Shown in pieces: positions 1 to 7,831 of a DNA stretch of 22,213 bases; within the stretch, counting starts at the first letter, position 1; each line of letters opens with the position of its first letter. The DNA is from JBEAUL01 sp041161475 (GTDB lineage: Bacteria > Pseudomonadota > Gammaproteobacteria > UBA6186 > Azoamicaceae). A model generated the notes under the pieces. The model was given only the letters and a program-made list of their open reading frames with translations, was not told where the DNA came from and did no database searches. A program made the translations under genes and the position numbers. The stretch spans positions 1 to 22,213 of the forward strand of contig JBEAUL010000100.1 of NCBI GenBank assembly GCA_041161475.1. Reading direction: 5' to 3'.

Positions 1-1212
1 ATTAAAGACATAGAGTACGATATTGTTCGTACGCGTATTTTAGATCAGGCACCTCGTATCGATGGGCGTGATTTACAGACGGTACGTCCTATTACCATTG
101 AACCCAGTTTCTTGCCTAGAACCCATGGTTCTACTTTGTTTACCCGTGGGGAAACACAGGCAATGGTGATTGCCACCTTGGGCTCTAATAAAGATGCGCA
201 AGTCATCGACAGTCCTTTGGGTGAATACAAAGACACCTTTATGTTGCATTATAACTTCCCTCCCTATTCTGTGGGTGAAGTGGGTCAAATGGGTAGCCCA
301 AAACGTCGTGAAATTGGACATGGTCGCCTGGCAAAACGTGCGATTGTGCCGGTATTACCTACTGCGGAGCAATTCCCCTATACCTTGCGCGTGGTTTCTG
401 AAATCACAGAATCAAATGGTTCGAGTTCTATGGCAACTGTCTGTGGTACCTCTTTGGCCTTAATGGATGCTGGGGTTCCTATTAAGTCTGCTGTTGCAGG
501 TATTGCGATGGGACTTATTAAAGAAGGTGAGCGTTATGCGGTGTTAACCGATATCTTAGGTGATGAAGACCATCTTGGCGATATGGACTTTAAAGTCGCT
601 GGTACCCAAGAAGGGGTTACTGCTTTACAAATGGACATGAAAATAGACGGTATTACAGAAGAAATTATGCGTAAAGCCTTGGCCCAAGCCAAAGAAGGCC
701 GTTTACATATTTTATCTGAAATGAAAAAAGCGCTTTCTACCTCTAGAAGCGAATTGTCTGCTTATGCCCCGCAAATCATTTCCTTGAAAGTCCCTGTTGA
801 TAAAATCAAAGATGTGATTGGAAAAGGTGGTGCGACTATTCGTGCATTGACAGAAGAAACCGGCGCGAGTATTGATATTCAAGAAGACGGTACTGTACAA
901 ATCGCAGCGGTAGATAAAGCCTCTGGTGAAGCAGTAAAACGTCGTATTGAGTTGCTCACAGCAGATGTCGAAGTCGGTAAAATTTATGAAGGTAAGGTCA
1001 ATAAGATCGTTGAGTTTGGCGCTTTCGTGAATATTTTACCGGGTAAAGACGGCTTGGTGCATATTTCCCAAATCGTGGACCGACGCTTAAATGCTGTCAC
1101 AGAAGTCTTGAGTGAAGGGCAAGTGGTAAAAGTCAAAGTATTGGAAATCGATAAGCAAGGTAAAATACGTCTTAGCATGAAGGAAGTCGCTGAAGCCATT
1201 CCGGCTGAGTAA
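1..1212 (+). CDS. pnp: Polynucleotide phosphorylase, C-terminal part (5' end outside window)
   Basis: Polynucleotide phosphorylase is a trimeric 3'-5' exoribonuclease that degrades RNA phosphorolytically, releasing NDPs, and often works in the degradosome. The frame is open from base 1 and ends in TAA at 1210-1212, leaving 403 codons of a protein normally near 700 residues, so roughly the first 290 residues lie upstream of the window. Visible parts in order are the end of the linker, the second RNase PH-like core (FTRGETQA, and GDEDHLGDMDF around 546-600, which carries the conserved catalytic acidic residues), a KH domain with its VIGKGG loop around 817-834, and an S1 domain (EGKVNKIVEFGAFVNI to HISQI, about 989-1074). 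The protein stops soon after S1. A strong hairpin terminator follows. In most gammaproteobacteria pnp lies downstream of rpsO, which would be outside this window. Identification is very secure. Confidence 0.98.
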   Translation: MKDIEYDIVRTRILDQAPRIDGRDLQTVRPITIEPSFLPRTHGSTLFTRGETQAMVIATLGSNKDAQVIDSPLGEYKDTFMLHYNFPPYSVGEVGQMGSPKRREIGHGRLAKRAIVPVLPTAEQFPYTLRVVSEITESNGSSSMATVCGTSLALMDAGVPIKSAVAGIAMGLIKEGERYAVLTDILGDEDHLGDMDFKVAGTQEGVTALQMDMKIDGITEEIMRKALAQAKEGRLHILSEMKKALSTSRSELSAYAPQIISLKVPVDKIKDVIGKGGATIRALTEETGASIDIQEDGTVQIAAVDKASGEAVKRRIELLTADVEVGKIYEGKVNKIVEFGAFVNILPGKDGLVHISQIVDRRLNAVTEVLSEGQVVKVKVLEIDKQGKIRLSMKEVAEAIPAE

Positions 1213-1236
1213 TTCTTTCTTATACTGCCCTAATAT

Positions 1237-1269
1237 AATAGCCGGGGATTAATATTTTCCCCGGCTATT
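1237..1269 (+). terminator. Hairpin terminator after pnp
   Basis: A perfect 12-bp stem (aatagccgggga at 1237-1248 pairing with 1258-1269) encloses a 9-nt AT-rich loop. It begins 24 nt after the pnp stop. On the plus strand it is followed by a pyrimidine-rich, T-rich tail (about 1268-1283) rather than a pure T run. This suits an intrinsic terminator for pnp. In the minus direction the flank lacks a T run, so it is unlikely to stop pfp transcripts. Confidence 0.8.
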
Positions 1270-1274
1270 TCTCT

Positions 1275-1469
1275 TCTTCTCTACTGAATAAAGCCGATGG
1301 TCAAGCCATTGCCATGCTGAATCATAACAGACCAGTTGCTTATATCATTCCGGCAGAACTTTATGAAAAAATAGTGGATGCCCTTGAAAATGATGAATTG
1401 CTATCGGTTGCCAAGTTACGTTTACATGAAAAAACTAAGGCCATCAAGGTAACACTAGATGACCTATAG
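1275..1469 (+). pseudogene. Truncated StbD/RelB-like (Phd/YefM-type) antitoxin remnant
   Basis: An in-frame stretch reads SSLLNKADGQAIAMLNHN, then RPVAYIIPAELYEKIVDALE, and ends in VTLDDL and TAG at 1467-1469. This is the pattern of small StbD/RelB-type type II antitoxins: an ADG..AVLNHN..PVAYLVPA core and a C-terminal toxin-binding helix. The usual N-terminal 20 or so residues with the start codon are missing. The frame is open upstream only to 1242, has no start codon before ATG 1314 (inside the core), and runs straight into the pnp terminator hairpin. The frame itself carries no internal stop or shift, so the loss of the 5' end may be fairly recent. Its last 11 bases overlap the toxin start. 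The family is recognised from memory of motifs, not a search. Confidence 0.72.
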
Positions 1470-1485
1470 TCTTGAGTTTGTTTAA
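1459..1485 (+). pseudogene. RelE/StbE-like toxin remnant, first 8 codons only
   Basis: ATG at 1459 overlaps the antitoxin stop and reads MTYSLEFV, then TAA at 1483-1485. MTY.LEF is the typical N-terminus of StbE/RelE-type mRNA interferase toxins, and a start overlapping the antitoxin stop is the usual arrangement of these operons. The remaining 80 or so codons are absent. The stop codon of the opposite-strand pfp gene (1482-1484) sits exactly where the toxin breaks off, so the deletion junction is probably here. The gene is non-functional. Confidence 0.65.
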
Positions 1486-2744
1486 CGCGTTGATAAGAAT
1501 GCAGGCAACTTTTTGTTGATGCAAGTTTTATCGAGGCGTATGTAATTAGGGATTCCGTTGGTGTATGTAGGATACGCTTCTCCTTGAATTAAGGGACGCA
1601 AATATTTTAAACAATCCTCTGTAATATGAAAGCCATCTTCTCTAATATAGTGGCTTGGCATTTTATGTTCTTGGTTCGCTACTTTTTCTAAGGATACTTC
1701 TCCAATTTCCCAGGTATACGGGGTTTCTGTTTTTCGAACAATGGTCGCCATAATGGCATCTTTTCCAGCCAAAGCAAAGCGTACCGCAGCTACCCCTAAA
1801 GCGTGTGCTTGTTCAACATCCACTTTTGAGGCAATGTGTCTGGCTGCGCGTTGTAAGTAATCTGAAACAGCCCAATGACACTTATACCCAAATTGTTTTT
1901 GGATCATATTGGATAAGACGGGGGCGACACCACCCAGTTGCGCGTGCCCGAAAGCATCTTTGCTACCGCTTTCAGATAAAAATTTACCATCACTGCCTTT
2001 AATGCCTTCGGATGCGACCACGACACAATAGCCATGCGTTTCAACATGTTGTTTAACGGCGGCTTGAAAGCGTTCTGGGTTAAAAATGACTTCTGGCAGT
2101 AAAATTAAATGAGGCGCTTGGGCTGAATCCCCTTGTGCCAAAGCGCTACTGGCTGCAATCCAACCAGCATGACGACCCATGACTTCTAATATAAAGACTT
2201 TGGTAGAGGTTGCGGCCATAGAAGCAATATCCAGTCCAGCCTCCAGCGTTGAGATGGCAACATATTTTGCAACTGACCCAAACCCCGGACAGGTATCGGT
2301 AAAAGGCAGATCATTGTCGATGGTTTTTGGTATCCCAATACATTGAATGGGATAACCCATAGATTGACTCATTTGGGAGACTTTAAAAGCGGTGTCTTGA
2401 GAATCTCCGCCACCATTGTAGAAAAAATACCCAATATTGTGGGCTTTAAAGACATCGATTAAACGGGTGTATTCAGCTTGATGTTCGTGTAACCCTTTTA
2501 ATTTATAGCGACAGGAGCCAAAAGCACCTCCTGGAGTTTGGCTTAAGGCTTGAACAGCTTTATCGCTCATGCTTGCGGTATCAATTAAATTTTCGTGTAA
2601 AGCGCCTAGAATACCATTTAATCCCGCATACACTGTGCCGATTTTATCGGGATGCTGACGGGCGGTTTCGATAACCCCTTGAGCCGAGGCGTTGATTACG
2701 GAAGTGACACCACCAGATTGGGCGTAAAAAGCATTTTTTATCAT
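1482..2744 (-). CDS. pfp: Pyrophosphate-dependent 6-phosphofructokinase
   Basis: This enzyme interconverts fructose 6-phosphate and fructose 1,6-bisphosphate using PPi instead of ATP, giving a reversible, ATP-sparing glycolytic step in the cytosol. The 420-residue product shows the phosphofructokinase A fold: an N-terminal QSGG phosphate loop (residues 9-12), GGGDSQDT (111-118), where ATP-dependent enzymes have GGDGS, PKTIDND (139-145), which carries the lysine typical of PPi enzymes, and MGRHAGW (189-195) for fructose 6-phosphate binding. Asp in the second glycine position of GGDGS together with PKTIDND is the recognised PPi-dependent signature. The gene starts 46 nt after the nhaD stop and may be the last gene of that transcript. 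The ribosome site is weak. Its 3' end abuts the toxin-antitoxin relic, and no clear terminator follows. Phosphoryl donor is inferred from motifs only. Confidence 0.93.
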   Translation of the reverse strand: MIKNAFYAQSGGVTSVINASAQGVIETARQHPDKIGTVYAGLNGILGALHENLIDTASMSDKAVQALSQTPGGAFGSCRYKLKGLHEHQAEYTRLIDVFKAHNIGYFFYNGGGDSQDTAFKVSQMSQSMGYPIQCIGIPKTIDNDLPFTDTCPGFGSVAKYVAISTLEAGLDIASMAATSTKVFILEVMGRHAGWIAASSALAQGDSAQAPHLILLPEVIFNPERFQAAVKQHVETHGYCVVVASEGIKGSDGKFLSESGSKDAFGHAQLGGVAPVLSNMIQKQFGYKCHWAVSDYLQRAARHIASKVDVEQAHALGVAAVRFALAGKDAIMATIVRKTETPYTWEIGEVSLEKVANQEHKMPSHYIREDGFHITEDCLKYLRPLIQGEAYPTYTNGIPNYIRLDKTCINKKLPAFLSTR

Positions 2745-2790
2745 CGTGCGATAACCTATCAGTAAGAGAAAAATATCTCGTGATTATGAA

Positions 2791-4116
2791 TCAAAACAAG
2801 TGTTGATTCAACAGAAGGTGTGTGGCAATACTGGCAACATAGCCCAGTAAGATGGCCCAAAACCATTTAAGATGTGCGCTAAAGGTATAAATACCTTTGG
2901 CTTGCCCCATCAATGCAACCCCAGCGGCTGAACCGATAGACAGGAGGCTACCGCCAACGCCTGCCGTTAATGTAACCAGTAACCACTGTCCTTCAGACAT
3001 GCTAGGATGCATGGTTAGCACAGAAAACATAACAGGGATATTGTCTATCAGTGCCGATAATATACCAATGAAAATATTAGCTGGTGTAGCTGAGTGTGCA
3101 TTAGACAGACCAAACAGTGTTCCCAAGTCTGTATAAAGAAAATGCGAAACCTGGTATAGATAACCAAATGTTGCCAATGCCCCGACACATAAAATCACGC
3201 CATAAAAAAACAATAAGGTATCCCATTCACAGCGTTGTATTTGTTGAAAAATATCAAATTCAGGTTCCGTGTTGCCTGATTTTTTTAAAAAATAGCTATA
3301 AATTTGTAAAAATCCTAAACCAGTCATCATGCCAATGACGGGGGGTAAGTGTAAGTATTGATGTCCTAACACGCAACAAAGAATGGTGAGTAAAAAGAGA
3401 CATAAAATGGGATAACCACCAGGCAATACCCTATGTGCGGTTGATATCGTAGAAGGCTTTCCTGTTGGGATGGCAAAGTGCATACAACAAGCGGGTACCA
3501 CAAAATTGACGACAGAGGGTATAAATATCTCGAAAAATTGTGTAAAGGATAAAATGCCTTTTTGCCAGACCATTAACGTGGTTAGATCGCCAAAGGGAGA
3601 AAAAGCACCGCCTGCATTTGCTGCAATCACCAAAGCAACACAGGTAATTTGGATAAATCTGGGTTTGTCTTTACCGATGGCAATGGCCACAGCAGACATA
3701 AATAAGGCGGTGGTTAAATTATCAGCAATCGCAGAAATAAAAAAAGCAAGTATGCCCAGTAACCAAAACATTTGTCGATAGCTTAAGCCTAAGCGGATTA
3801 AAGCAGATTTAAGTTTTAAAAATAAGCCTCTGGATTCTAGGGTGCTGATATATGCCATTGCAACGATTAAAAACAAGAGCAGTTCAGCATACTCGAGGAG
3901 ATAGTGTCGTAAGTGTGCAATTGCTGCTTCAGGCTCACCTGTTTGAGTGGCATGTGCTGCCACCAATGTCCATAAAATGCCGGCACCCAATACAACCGGT
4001 TTGGATTTTCTAAGGTGAATTTTTTCCTCGAGCAACACCAACCCATAAAATAGAATAAACAAGGTTAATGCGATAGGAGCAAAAGGGGAAGATAAAGCCA
4101 GTTGACTAGACATCAT
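2791..4116 (-). CDS. nhaD: NhaD-type Na+/H+ antiporter
   Basis: This inner-membrane antiporter of the NhaD family (ion transporter superfamily) exports Na+ or Li+ in exchange for protons. The 441-residue protein is almost entirely hydrophobic segments, about 11-13 predicted. It has the two pseudo-symmetric signature regions: ADNLTTALFM (131-140) followed by NAGGAFSPFGDLTT (167-180), and in the second half ALIDNIPVMFS (about 362-372) followed by a glycine/serine-rich SIGSAAG segment. It opens with two adjacent ATG codons, and AAGG lies 9 nt before the first. Length is slightly under that of Vibrio NhaD. It sits between metQ and pfp on the same strand and may share their transcript. Function of the family is well established, but ion preference cannot be read from sequence. 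Confidence 0.93.
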   Translation of the reverse strand: MMSSQLALSSPFAPIALTLFILFYGLVLLEEKIHLRKSKPVVLGAGILWTLVAAHATQTGEPEAAIAHLRHYLLEYAELLLFLIVAMAYISTLESRGLFLKLKSALIRLGLSYRQMFWLLGILAFFISAIADNLTTALFMSAVAIAIGKDKPRFIQITCVALVIAANAGGAFSPFGDLTTLMVWQKGILSFTQFFEIFIPSVVNFVVPACCMHFAIPTGKPSTISTAHRVLPGGYPILCLFLLTILCCVLGHQYLHLPPVIGMMTGLGFLQIYSYFLKKSGNTEPEFDIFQQIQRCEWDTLLFFYGVILCVGALATFGYLYQVSHFLYTDLGTLFGLSNAHSATPANIFIGILSALIDNIPVMFSVLTMHPSMSEGQWLLVTLTAGVGGSLLSIGSAAGVALMGQAKGIYTFSAHLKWFWAILLGYVASIATHLLLNQHLF

Positions 4117-4138
4117 GCGTTATTGCCTTTTAATTCGT

Positions 4139-4168
4139 GTAAAATACCCGTGTCAAAAGGTATTTTAC
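4139..4168. repeat. 10-bp inverted repeat between metQ and nhaD
   Basis: A perfect inverted repeat has arms gtaaaatacc (4139-4148) and ggtattttac (4159-4168) around a 10-nt loop. It sits in the 86-bp gap between the metQ stop and the nhaD start. No T run follows on either strand, so it is not a textbook terminator. It could act as a processing or attenuation hairpin for a metNIQ-nhaD transcript, or as an operator. Confidence 0.5.
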
Positions 4169-4202
4169 CATATTTGCATGCTAGATATCGAAAGCAGAGC
4201 GA

Positions 4203-5027
4203 CTACCAGGCCGCAATGGCCTGGTCTGAAAAAAGCGCTTTTGCTTTGGCCAGTACTGCTTCCGAGTGTAAGGCATTCAGCAACTGTTGATATTTCGGAT
4301 GTAGCTGTTCTTCCATTCTAACCACTAAGACATTGGCGTAGGGAGAATCTTTATCTTCAATTAAGAGCGCATCGGCGCTGGGTGAGAGTCCAGCAGGGAG
4401 GGCGTAGTTGGTATTGATCGCGGCACAATCAACGTCATTTAACAGACGTGGCATTGCGGCTGCGTCTAGCATTTCAATACGCAGTTGTTTAGGATTAGCG
4501 ACAATGTCTTCAAGCGTAGGGCTGTTACCTGTATTGGGTTTTAGCGTGATTAATCCGCCTTTTGCCAACAGCAATAAGGCACGACCACTGTTGCTGGGAT
4601 CGACCGGAATAGCAATTTGCGCTTTTTCAGGAATATCACTGAGATGGTGCCATTGTTTAGAATAAAGCCCCATCGGGTAGATAAATCCTTTACCAATCGC
4701 AGTGATTTTAGAACGAAGGTTACCCGAAGTCAGCACTTTTTCTAAAAACAACGTGTGTTGAAACAGATTTGCATCGATACTGCCTTCAGATAAAGCCGTA
4801 TTCGGCATAATGTAATCTTCGAATTCCATGATCTTGACAATGAGATCATCGTTTTCTTTGGCTACTTCAGCGGCAACGCGCATCAGCTCTGTTTCGGGGC
4901 CAGCCATTGTACCCACGATAATCTCATGATCGCCACGTGATTGCTGGCAACCAGATAAGAGGCCTGTACCCTGGAGAATTAATAATACAGTAAGCAATAG
5001 CAATGGTTTTTTTGATAATAATGTCAT
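4203..5027 (-). CDS. metQ: Methionine ABC transporter, substrate-binding lipoprotein MetQ
   Basis: MetQ is the lipid-anchored periplasmic receptor that captures methionine and delivers it to MetNI. The 274-residue protein begins with a lipoprotein signal: two lysines (6-7), a leucine-rich stretch and the lipobox LLSGC with Cys27 as the lipidation site. The mature part is an NlpA-family domain (IIVGTMAGPETELM, then KIMEFEDYIMPNTALSEGSIDANLFQH, written here as two adjoining parts of one motif run, and YPMGLYS). The family is usually 260-280 residues, so it is full length. It follows metI by 71 nt with AGGA 12 nt before ATG, and that gap carries only a weak 5-bp hairpin. It completes the standard metN-metI-metQ order. 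Homologues can prefer D-methionine, L-methionine or related amino acids, and the ligand is inferred from context. Confidence 0.94.
   Translation of the reverse strand: MTLLSKKPLLLLTVLLILQGTGLLSGCQQSRGDHEIIVGTMAGPETELMRVAAEVAKENDDLIVKIMEFEDYIMPNTALSEGSIDANLFQHTLFLEKVLTSGNLRSKITAIGKGFIYPMGLYSKQWHHLSDIPEKAQIAIPVDPSNSGRALLLLAKGGLITLKPNTGNSPTLEDIVANPKQLRIEMLDAAAMPRLLNDVDCAAINTNYALPAGLSPSADALLIEDKDSPYANVLVVRMEEQLHPKYQQLLNALHSEAVLAKAKALFSDQAIAAW
4205..4225 (-). repeat. GC-rich hairpin spanning the metQ stop codon
   Basis: ACCAGGCC and GGCCTGGT form an 8-bp stem with a 5-nt loop. The stem covers the last codons (Ala-Ala-Trp) and part of the stop of metQ. The flank downstream on the minus strand is not T-rich, so an RNA-stabilising or partial-termination role is more likely than intrinsic termination. 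Confidence 0.45.
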
Positions 5028-5098
5028 GAAATAAACAGATCCTACAACAGCAATATAATAATGATTTTTTATCTAAGCCGTACGCGATAGCGTAAATG

Positions 5099-5746
5099 CT
5101 AGCGATAACGGCGTGTTTTTAGTTGAGACAAATAATCTCCACAACTTTGAATAAATTGTACAATTAAAAAGAGTAAGACAACAGAGACGATCATATAATC
5201 GGTTTTAAGGGAGAAATACCCCTTATGAATGGCGATACTGCCTAAACCGCCACTGCCCAAAGCGCCAGAGATAGCGGTATAGCCCACCAAATGCACAAGC
5301 GTGACAGTAAAAGCGTTAATGAGCTGGGGCATGGCTTCTGGAATCAATACCTTGGTGATGATTTGCATTGGGGTCGCGCCCAAAGATTCCGCTGCTTCTG
5401 TCAAGCCACGCGGTAAATGCTGAATGGCATTTTCACACAAACGGGCAAAAAACGGCACGCAGGCCAAGGTCAAAGGAACAACAGCGGCCAGACAGCCTAC
5501 AGTGGTGCCTGTTAAAAATCGGGTAATAGGTGCAATTAAGATCATAAAAATAATAAAAGGGATTGAACGCGCCGTATTAACCGTGACGCTGAGTATTTTG
5601 TACAGCCTAGGACGCGATAACAGTTGGTCTTTGTCGGTCAGCGCGAGAATAATGCCTAAGGGCAGTCCCAGTATTAGGGTAAACAAGCCAGCACCCAATA
5701 GCATTAAAAAAGTATCTTGCAATCCTTTAAGCAGTTCTTGGGACAT
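5099..5746 (-). CDS. metI: Methionine ABC transporter permease MetI
   Basis: MetI is the membrane permease of the methionine importer and works as a homodimer with two MetN ATPases. The 215-residue protein has five predicted transmembrane segments and the binding-protein-dependent permease EAA loop at 117-123 (EAAESLG) followed by GATPMQIITKVLIPEA, which contacts the ATPase. NTARSIPFIIFMI (57-69) and the glycine-rich GALGSGGLG near residue 161 are typical of MetI. The start codon lies inside the end of metN (20-nt overlap), indicating translational coupling. Length matches the family at about 217. Confidence 0.95.
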   Translation of the reverse strand: MSQELLKGLQDTFLMLLGAGLFTLILGLPLGIILALTDKDQLLSRPRLYKILSVTVNTARSIPFIIFMILIAPITRFLTGTTVGCLAAVVPLTLACVPFFARLCENAIQHLPRGLTEAAESLGATPMQIITKVLIPEAMPQLINAFTVTLVHLVGYTAISGALGSGGLGSIAIHKGYFSLKTDYMIVSVVLLFLIVQFIQSCGDYLSQLKTRRYR

Positions 5747-6782
5747 AACCTAATACCTCGATATGAATACCCTGAGATTCCAGAAATTGAATCGCAGGAG
5801 GAATAGTGTCTTCCCCCTCTGAAACCATTTCGATAATCATAATACCAATCATTTCTTCTCGAATGGTTTCTAAGTGGGCTTGTATAATGTTAATGGTCAA
5901 ATCAAAGCGTTGAATCACCCGGGCCATCAATGGTTCTTGGGCGGCCTGGCCTCTAAAAGACAGTCTGAGCACGTAGTGACATTGTTCGCTGGGCATGGGC
6001 ACCATTTTACGACGCAATGCGTTAGGCATTTCCGAACGGGTATTTACTTTGATTAATTCTTTTGCAACATCGGACTGTGGACGGGAAAACAGTTCTAAAA
6101 CGCTGGATTCTTCAACGATGGTTCCTTGATGTAATACCGCCACACGATCGCAGATACTTTTGATAACATCCATTTCATGGGTAATCAAAATAACGGTAAG
6201 GCCTAGGGTTTGGTTGATGTGCTTGAGCAAGTCTAAGATAGCATGTGTTGTCTTAGGGTCTAGCGCACTGGTCGCCTCATCGCATAACAAGACTTTGGGC
6301 TGATTGGCCAAAGCCCTGGCAATGGCCACCCGTTGTTTTTGTCCACCGCTCAGTTGATTAGGATAGGCTAACATTTTATCGGTTAGTCCAACCAATTCGA
6401 GCAACGGTATAACACGCGCTTCTATTTCGTGTTTGGGGTAGCCCATAAATTCGAGTGGCAGGGCAATATTATCGTAAACGGTTCTCGATGCCATTAAATG
6501 AAAATGTTGGAATATCATGCCGATTTGGCGACGAGCAACCCGTAATAATTTGGCCGGCAATAGGGTGACATTTTCTCGGTCTATCAGTACTTTACCGCTG
6601 CTGGGGCGCTCTAAGGCGTTCATACAGCGTACCAGTGTACTTTTTCCAGCGCCAGATTTTCCGATAATGCCAAAGATTTCGCCCTCTAAAACACGCAAAG
6701 AAATATTGCGCAGTGCGGGTATGGCACGTCCATTAGGTGAGGTAGGCGCAAATGTCTTTGAAACATTTTCTAGTACAATCAT
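5727..6782 (-). CDS. metN: Methionine ABC transporter ATP-binding protein MetN
   Basis: MetN is the cytosolic ATPase that powers methionine uptake. The 351-residue protein has Walker A GKSGAGKST (41-49), a Q-loop at FQHFH (91-95), the ABC signature LSGGQ (144-148), Walker B VLLCDE (164-169) and the switch histidine H202. Residues from about 260 to 350 form the C-terminal NIL/ACT-like domain that in E. coli MetN binds methionine and inhibits transport when the cell is replete (transinhibition), so activity is probably feedback-controlled. It is the first met gene, 123 nt after the GDPD gene on the same strand. No clear MetJ box (AGACGTCT type) or SAM riboswitch was visible upstream, but a palindrome and short repeats were. 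Confidence 0.96.
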   Translation of the reverse strand: MIVLENVSKTFAPTSPNGRAIPALRNISLRVLEGEIFGIIGKSGAGKSTLVRCMNALERPSSGKVLIDRENVTLLPAKLLRVARRQIGMIFQHFHLMASRTVYDNIALPLEFMGYPKHEIEARVIPLLELVGLTDKMLAYPNQLSGGQKQRVAIARALANQPKVLLCDEATSALDPKTTHAILDLLKHINQTLGLTVILITHEMDVIKSICDRVAVLHQGTIVEESSVLELFSRPQSDVAKELIKVNTRSEMPNALRRKMVPMPSEQCHYVLRLSFRGQAAQEPLMARVIQRFDLTINIIQAHLETIREEMIGIMIIEMVSEGEDTIPPAIQFLESQGIHIEVLGYVPRTA

Positions 6783-6823
6783 GTGCGTTAGAACCTTATT
6801 AGACCGTTTGTTGTCTGGGCGAT

Positions 6824-6869
6824 ATGCGCTAATATCATTAGCTTAGCATAGCGGATGCGCTTGCATAGC
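6824..6869 (-). promoter_or_regulatory. Palindrome and paired short repeats upstream of metN
   Basis: The 123-bp gap before metN holds a 15-bp palindrome, GCTAAT-atc-ATTAGC (6828-6842), and two pairs of direct repeats: ATGCGCT at 6824 and 6855, and GCATAGC at 6846 and 6863. This is a plausible operator region for the met genes, but no known methionine regulator site was recognised. A TTGACA box on the minus strand (6897-6902) has no fitting -10, so no promoter is called. Confidence 0.3.
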
Positions 6870-6905
6870 ATACTCGGGTATCCAGCTGTCTTTTTCTGTC
6901 AAATT

Positions 6906-7685
6906 TTACCCAAAAAGCTTGGCTTTGTCACTAAATATTGCGGATATTCCTTTATCAAATAAGCGTTTTGCGGTAGGTGCGTCATTGACGGTATAACAAA
7001 AGATAGGCAGCTGACTTTTTATGTCGTGCTTGTCTAGGTAAGTAACAAGGCTTTTTTTATCTGCATGTAGCGTGTTAAAAGACGCGGCTGTCGCTATTTC
7101 TATCTTTTGTTCGTTAAACCCCTCAACAAGATACCCAATCGGACAATCGGGATACTGTGCGCGCATGGCTGTTAAAAAAGGATAGCTAAAACTCGATACC
7201 AGTGCGGGAGCTGTGCTTTGATCTGGCCAATGCGCTTGAATAAGGGAGCCGAGTTCTATGGCTAAGTTTGCCATAAGCAAGCTGTCTTCATTGTCAAACA
7301 ATTTAACCTCGATATTTGGGTGTAACCGTAACTGAGACAGTAAAGGGAGTACTTCGTTTAGCGATAGTATTCGTTCATTTGTAAACATTGGGTTAAACCA
7401 CGATCCAATATCGAGTGACTGTAAATCGTGCAATTGGCATTCCCGAATGCGTTTCGAGCCGTGCCCCATACGGCTTAAGGTTTCATCATGAAAAACAACC
7501 CATTCGCCACTGGCACAGGGTTGAATATCAAATTCAACCCAAGACAAACCAGCCGTTGCCGCCGCGATAAAACTGGCTTTCGTATTTTCAGGGGCTTGGC
7601 TGGCAAGACCACGGTGTCCAATAATGCCATGCTTGGGATAAGGCAGATGCAGCTGACGAAAGGTAAGTGGGGGTTGCTTATGCAT
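6906..7685 (-). CDS. ugpQ: Cytosolic glycerophosphodiester phosphodiesterase
   Basis: The enzyme hydrolyses glycerophosphodiesters from phospholipid breakdown to sn-glycerol 3-phosphate and an alcohol such as choline or ethanolamine. The 259-residue TIM-barrel protein shows the GDPD catalytic set: HRG (24-26), PEN with Glu33, EFD with Glu51 and Asp53 (metal binding), and FHD with His66. It carries no signal peptide, so it resembles cytosolic UgpQ rather than periplasmic GlpQ. A good ribosome site (AAGGAT, 6 nt before ATG) supports the start. It is transcribed away from the CPA1 antiporter and towards metNIQ. In a host-associated cell it could salvage host lipid head-group precursors, which is inference. 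The symbol is assigned by resemblance only. Confidence 0.9.
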   Translation of the reverse strand: MHKQPPLTFRQLHLPYPKHGIIGHRGLASQAPENTKASFIAAATAGLSWVEFDIQPCASGEWVVFHDETLSRMGHGSKRIRECQLHDLQSLDIGSWFNPMFTNERILSLNEVLPLLSQLRLHPNIEVKLFDNEDSLLMANLAIELGSLIQAHWPDQSTAPALVSSFSYPFLTAMRAQYPDCPIGYLVEGFNEQKIEIATAASFNTLHADKKSLVTYLDKHDIKSQLPIFCYTVNDAPTAKRLFDKGISAIFSDKAKLFG

Positions 7686-7831
7686 GGTTATCCTTCATTT
7701 TTTATGCGTGTAATTACAGAAATATACACAATATCGATATAAACCACTAAATAAAAACCTTACGCGGGTGAAAATTTTTCGAAATTTTGATACAGTTGTG
7801 GGTTGGGGTATGTAATCAAGGGGGTCGTAAC

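Noticed and set aside
4129..4156. TTGACA box on the minus strand upstream of nhaD as a promoter
   Set aside because: With 17-18 bp spacing the -10 would be TTAAAA or TAAAAG, on top of the AAGG ribosome site, so the transcript would lack it.
7787..7831. TTG start at 7787 for the CPA1 antiporter and a promoter-like TTGATA-N18-TGTAAT pair at 7787-7816
   Set aside because: The ATG at 7832 has a proper ribosome site. A promoter there would start transcription within the ribosome site and leave almost no leader.
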